From a bacterium (Candidatus Torokbacteria) CG_4_10_14_0_2_um_filter_35_8 (GTDB lineage: Bacteria > Patescibacteriota > GCA-2792135): 7,643 nucleotides of DNA. The stretch is from assembly GCA_002792135.1 (NCBI GenBank), contig PFNU01000055.1, forward strand, positions 1 to 7,643, read 5' to 3'. A program made the position numbers and the translations under genes. Shown here one piece after another: positions 6,010 to 7,643 of this stretch. The number at the start of each line of letters is the position of its first letter. Within the stretch, counting starts at the first letter, position 1. The notes under the pieces are model-generated. The model was not told the DNA's origin. It saw nothing but the letters and a program-made list of their open reading frames with translations, and did not search any database.

Positions 6010-6167
6010 AATCAGGAATTACGAATCACGAATCACGGGTTCTAGATACACTAGGTAGACGGATAGACGAAAGCTCTTACTTTTAACTCCAGCGTATCTG
6101 AGAACTCTTTTCTGCACTTAACCCAAATTCCTAATAGCTTAAATAGCTCTAATATCCTAATAGTCCT
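6010..6167. repeat. Repeat-word spacer between atpA and atpB
   Basis: At the left are ACGAATC units (6021-6033) within a run of AATC-type words (6010-6037). At the right are CCTAATAG-type units: CCTAATAG (6130), AAATAG (6141), CTAATAT (6149) and CCTAATAG (6156). ATPase A and B genes usually sit close together, so a 245-nt gap is unusual. I see no coding sequence in it beyond an 11-codon ORF at its right end. Confidence 0.5.
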
Positions 6168-6206
6168 CACTCATTTTTCTCAGCAACCTCATTAATTTCC
6201 CTCCTT
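6157..6206 (-). other. Strong Shine-Dalgarno and 11-codon ORF overlapping the atpA stop
   Basis: AAGGAGGG (6206-6199) lies inside the last codons of atpA, 6 nt before an ATG that shares its first base with the atpA stop (TAATG). This arrangement normally couples translation to the next operon gene. Here the frame reads MRLLRKMSEDY and stops at 6157, where the CCTAATAG repeats begin. It may be a leftover of an earlier atpB start, a short leader peptide, or chance. Confidence 0.4.
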
Positions 6207-7643
6207 AATATCTTCAATCAACTTCTCTAGATCCTCAAGTTTACTCTCTGGCACCATCTTTGCTCTTGCAATTTTATTCCGGGAATCTAATTCTAAAATA
6301 TTTTTTAGTTCTACTCCTTCTTGCTCTAAAGCCCTCTTAACTTCATTATGAAAAGTGATGATTGCTTTAAGGATTAAATACTGTTTTCTTAAAGAAGTAT
6401 AAGTATCAATATCATCAAAAGCATTCTGCTGTAAGAAATCCTCACGAATAGACTTTGCAGTTTGTAAAATAAGCTGATCAGATGCTGATAGAGCTTCTAC
6501 TCCCACAAGACGTACAATTTCCTCAAGTTCCGCCTCTTGCTGCAAAAGACTCATTGCCTTTTCTCTTATATCTACCCAGTCGCTTGCAATTTCTCTTTTA
6601 ATATAATTTCCTACATTATCAAGGTAAAGAGAATAACTTTTCAGCCAATCAATAGCAGGAAAATGTCTTTGATAGGCAAGAGAAGCATCAAGTCCCCAAA
6701 AGACTTTCACTACCCGTAAAGTATTCTGAGTAACAGGTTCAGAAAGATCTCCCCCAGGAGGAGAAACTGCTCCCACTGCTGTTAGAGAGCCAACCCTCTC
6801 ATCAGACCCAAGACACTTTACTTCTCCTGCTCTCTCATAAAATTGAGCGGTTCTTGAGCCAAGATAAGCAGGATAACCTTCCTCACCAGGCATCTCCTCT
6901 AGTCGTCCTGATATTTCCCGAAGAGCTTCCGCCCAACGAGAGGCAGAATCTGCCATCAAAGCAACTTTATATCCCATATCACGATAATATTCAGCTAGAG
7001 TTATTCCCATATAAATTGATGCTTCTCTTGCTGCAACAGGCATATTAGAAGTATTGGCAATAAGAACTGTTCTTTTCATAAGAGGTTCACCTGAGCGAGG
7101 ATCTTTAAGTTCTGGAAACTCAGTTAAAACATCTGTCATTTCATTTCCTCGCTCCCCACAACCAATAAAAATAATAATATCACTATCAGCCCATTTAGAA
7201 AGCTGATGTTGAACCACGGTTTTTCCCGATCCAAAAGGACCCGGAACGCAAGCAGTACCACCCTTTGTAATGGGGAAAAAAGTGTCGATTACTCTTTGGC
7301 CAGTAATCAGAGGCTCGGATGGAATAAGCTTTTCTTTATAAGGCCTTGATTTCCTAATAGGCCATTTTTGCATTAAGGCGATTTCCTTGGTTTTCTTATT
7401 CTCTGTTTCTATCTCGCATACAGTATCAGTAACAGTAAATTCTCCAGATTTAATATTGGTAATCCTTCCTTTCATCCCCTGCGGAATCATTATTCTGTGT
7501 TCTACAAGGGTAGTTTCAGGAATAACTCCAATAATATCTCCTTCTTCTACTTCATCGCCTTTCTTTTTCTTCGGTATAAAATTCCACTTCTTTTTTCTAT
7601 CTAAAGAAGGTACAGAAATTCCTCTTGTGATGTAATCCCCTGC
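6192..7643 (-). CDS. atpA: V/A-type ATPase catalytic subunit A, 3' part (runs off the right edge)
   Basis: Subunit A binds and hydrolyses or forms ATP in the A3B3 head. The frame stays open to the window edge, giving 483 residues, so roughly the first 100 residues of a usual protein of about 580-600 lie outside. The visible part begins AGDYITRGISVPSLDRKKKW and continues VIPETTLVEHRIM, both typical of the region before the catalytic core. The ATG at 7490 is therefore internal, not the start. The Walker A motif GPFGSGKT is at 135-142 of the visible protein, the catalytic-Glu loop GCGERGNE at 161-168, and the Walker B segment VALMADSASRWAEALREISG at 227-246, followed by EEMPGEEGYPAYL. All key catalytic residues are present, so this should be an active subunit. 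The C-terminus ends in KEGN, whose codons form a strong Shine-Dalgarno sequence. Confidence 0.97.
   Translation of the reverse strand, partial: AGDYITRGISVPSLDRKKKWNFIPKKKKGDEVEEGDIIGVIPETTLVEHRIMIPQGMKGRITNIKSGEFTVTDTVCEIETENKKTKEIALMQKWPIRKSRPYKEKLIPSEPLITGQRVIDTFFPITKGGTACVPGPFGSGKTVVQHQLSKWADSDIIIFIGCGERGNEMTDVLTEFPELKDPRSGEPLMKRTVLIANTSNMPVAAREASIYMGITLAEYYRDMGYKVALMADSASRWAEALREISGRLEEMPGEEGYPAYLGSRTAQFYERAGEVKCLGSDERVGSLTAVGAVSPPGGDLSEPVTQNTLRVVKVFWGLDASLAYQRHFPAIDWLKSYSLYLDNVGNYIKREIASDWVDIREKAMSLLQQEAELEEIVRLVGVEALSASDQLILQTAKSIREDFLQQNAFDDIDTYTSLRKQYLILKAIITFHNEVKRALEQEGVELKNILELDSRNKIARAKMVPESKLEDLEKLIEDIKEGN

Noticed and set aside
7488..7490. ATG at 7490 as the start of subunit A
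   Set aside because: The 51 codons upstream are open to the window edge and read as typical subunit A sequence (VPSLDRKKKW, PETTLVEHRI), so this Met is internal.

Overview
This AT-rich bacterial window carries five genes, all on the minus strand: the catalytic-head and stalk genes of a V/A-type ATPase (subunits A, B and D in that order), an aspartyl-tRNA synthetase with an unusual domain plan, and the start of a secreted DUF2330 protein. The AspRS is of bacterial type, the code is standard, and the ATPase is V-type rather than F-type. Compact SD-poor genes and spacers built from short repeated words recall Patescibacteria (CPR, perhaps Microgenomates). That placement is an impression, not proof; other bacteria also carry V-type ATPases.

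Layout from right to left, which is the direction of transcription. The A subunit gene is cut by the right edge. A 245-nt repeat-bearing spacer leads to the B subunit gene, which has its own promoter-like sequence placed so that the mRNA could be leaderless. A 287-nt spacer made of palindromic repeats leads to the D subunit gene and a likely terminator. An 870-nt AT-rich spacer follows, without a clear gene. It holds a promoter-like duplication, a perfect 12-bp hairpin and two possible decayed small ORFs. Then comes aspS with a plausible promoter, a 214-nt repeat spacer, and the 5' part of the DUF2330 gene, cut by the left edge.

The A, B and D proteins belong to one machine: A and B form the nucleotide-binding hexamer and D is the central shaft. 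AspRS and the DUF2330 protein have no evident functional link to it. The most notable points are: (1) the AspRS has lost the GAD insertion domain and gained a C-terminal YbaK-type deacylase domain, and it carries His and Gly at the two positions associated with non-discriminating tRNA-Asp/tRNA-Asn recognition; (2) two unrelated spacers share the same order of short repeat words; (3) the only strong Shine-Dalgarno sequence found sits at the end of atpA and precedes an 11-codon ORF rather than atpB.
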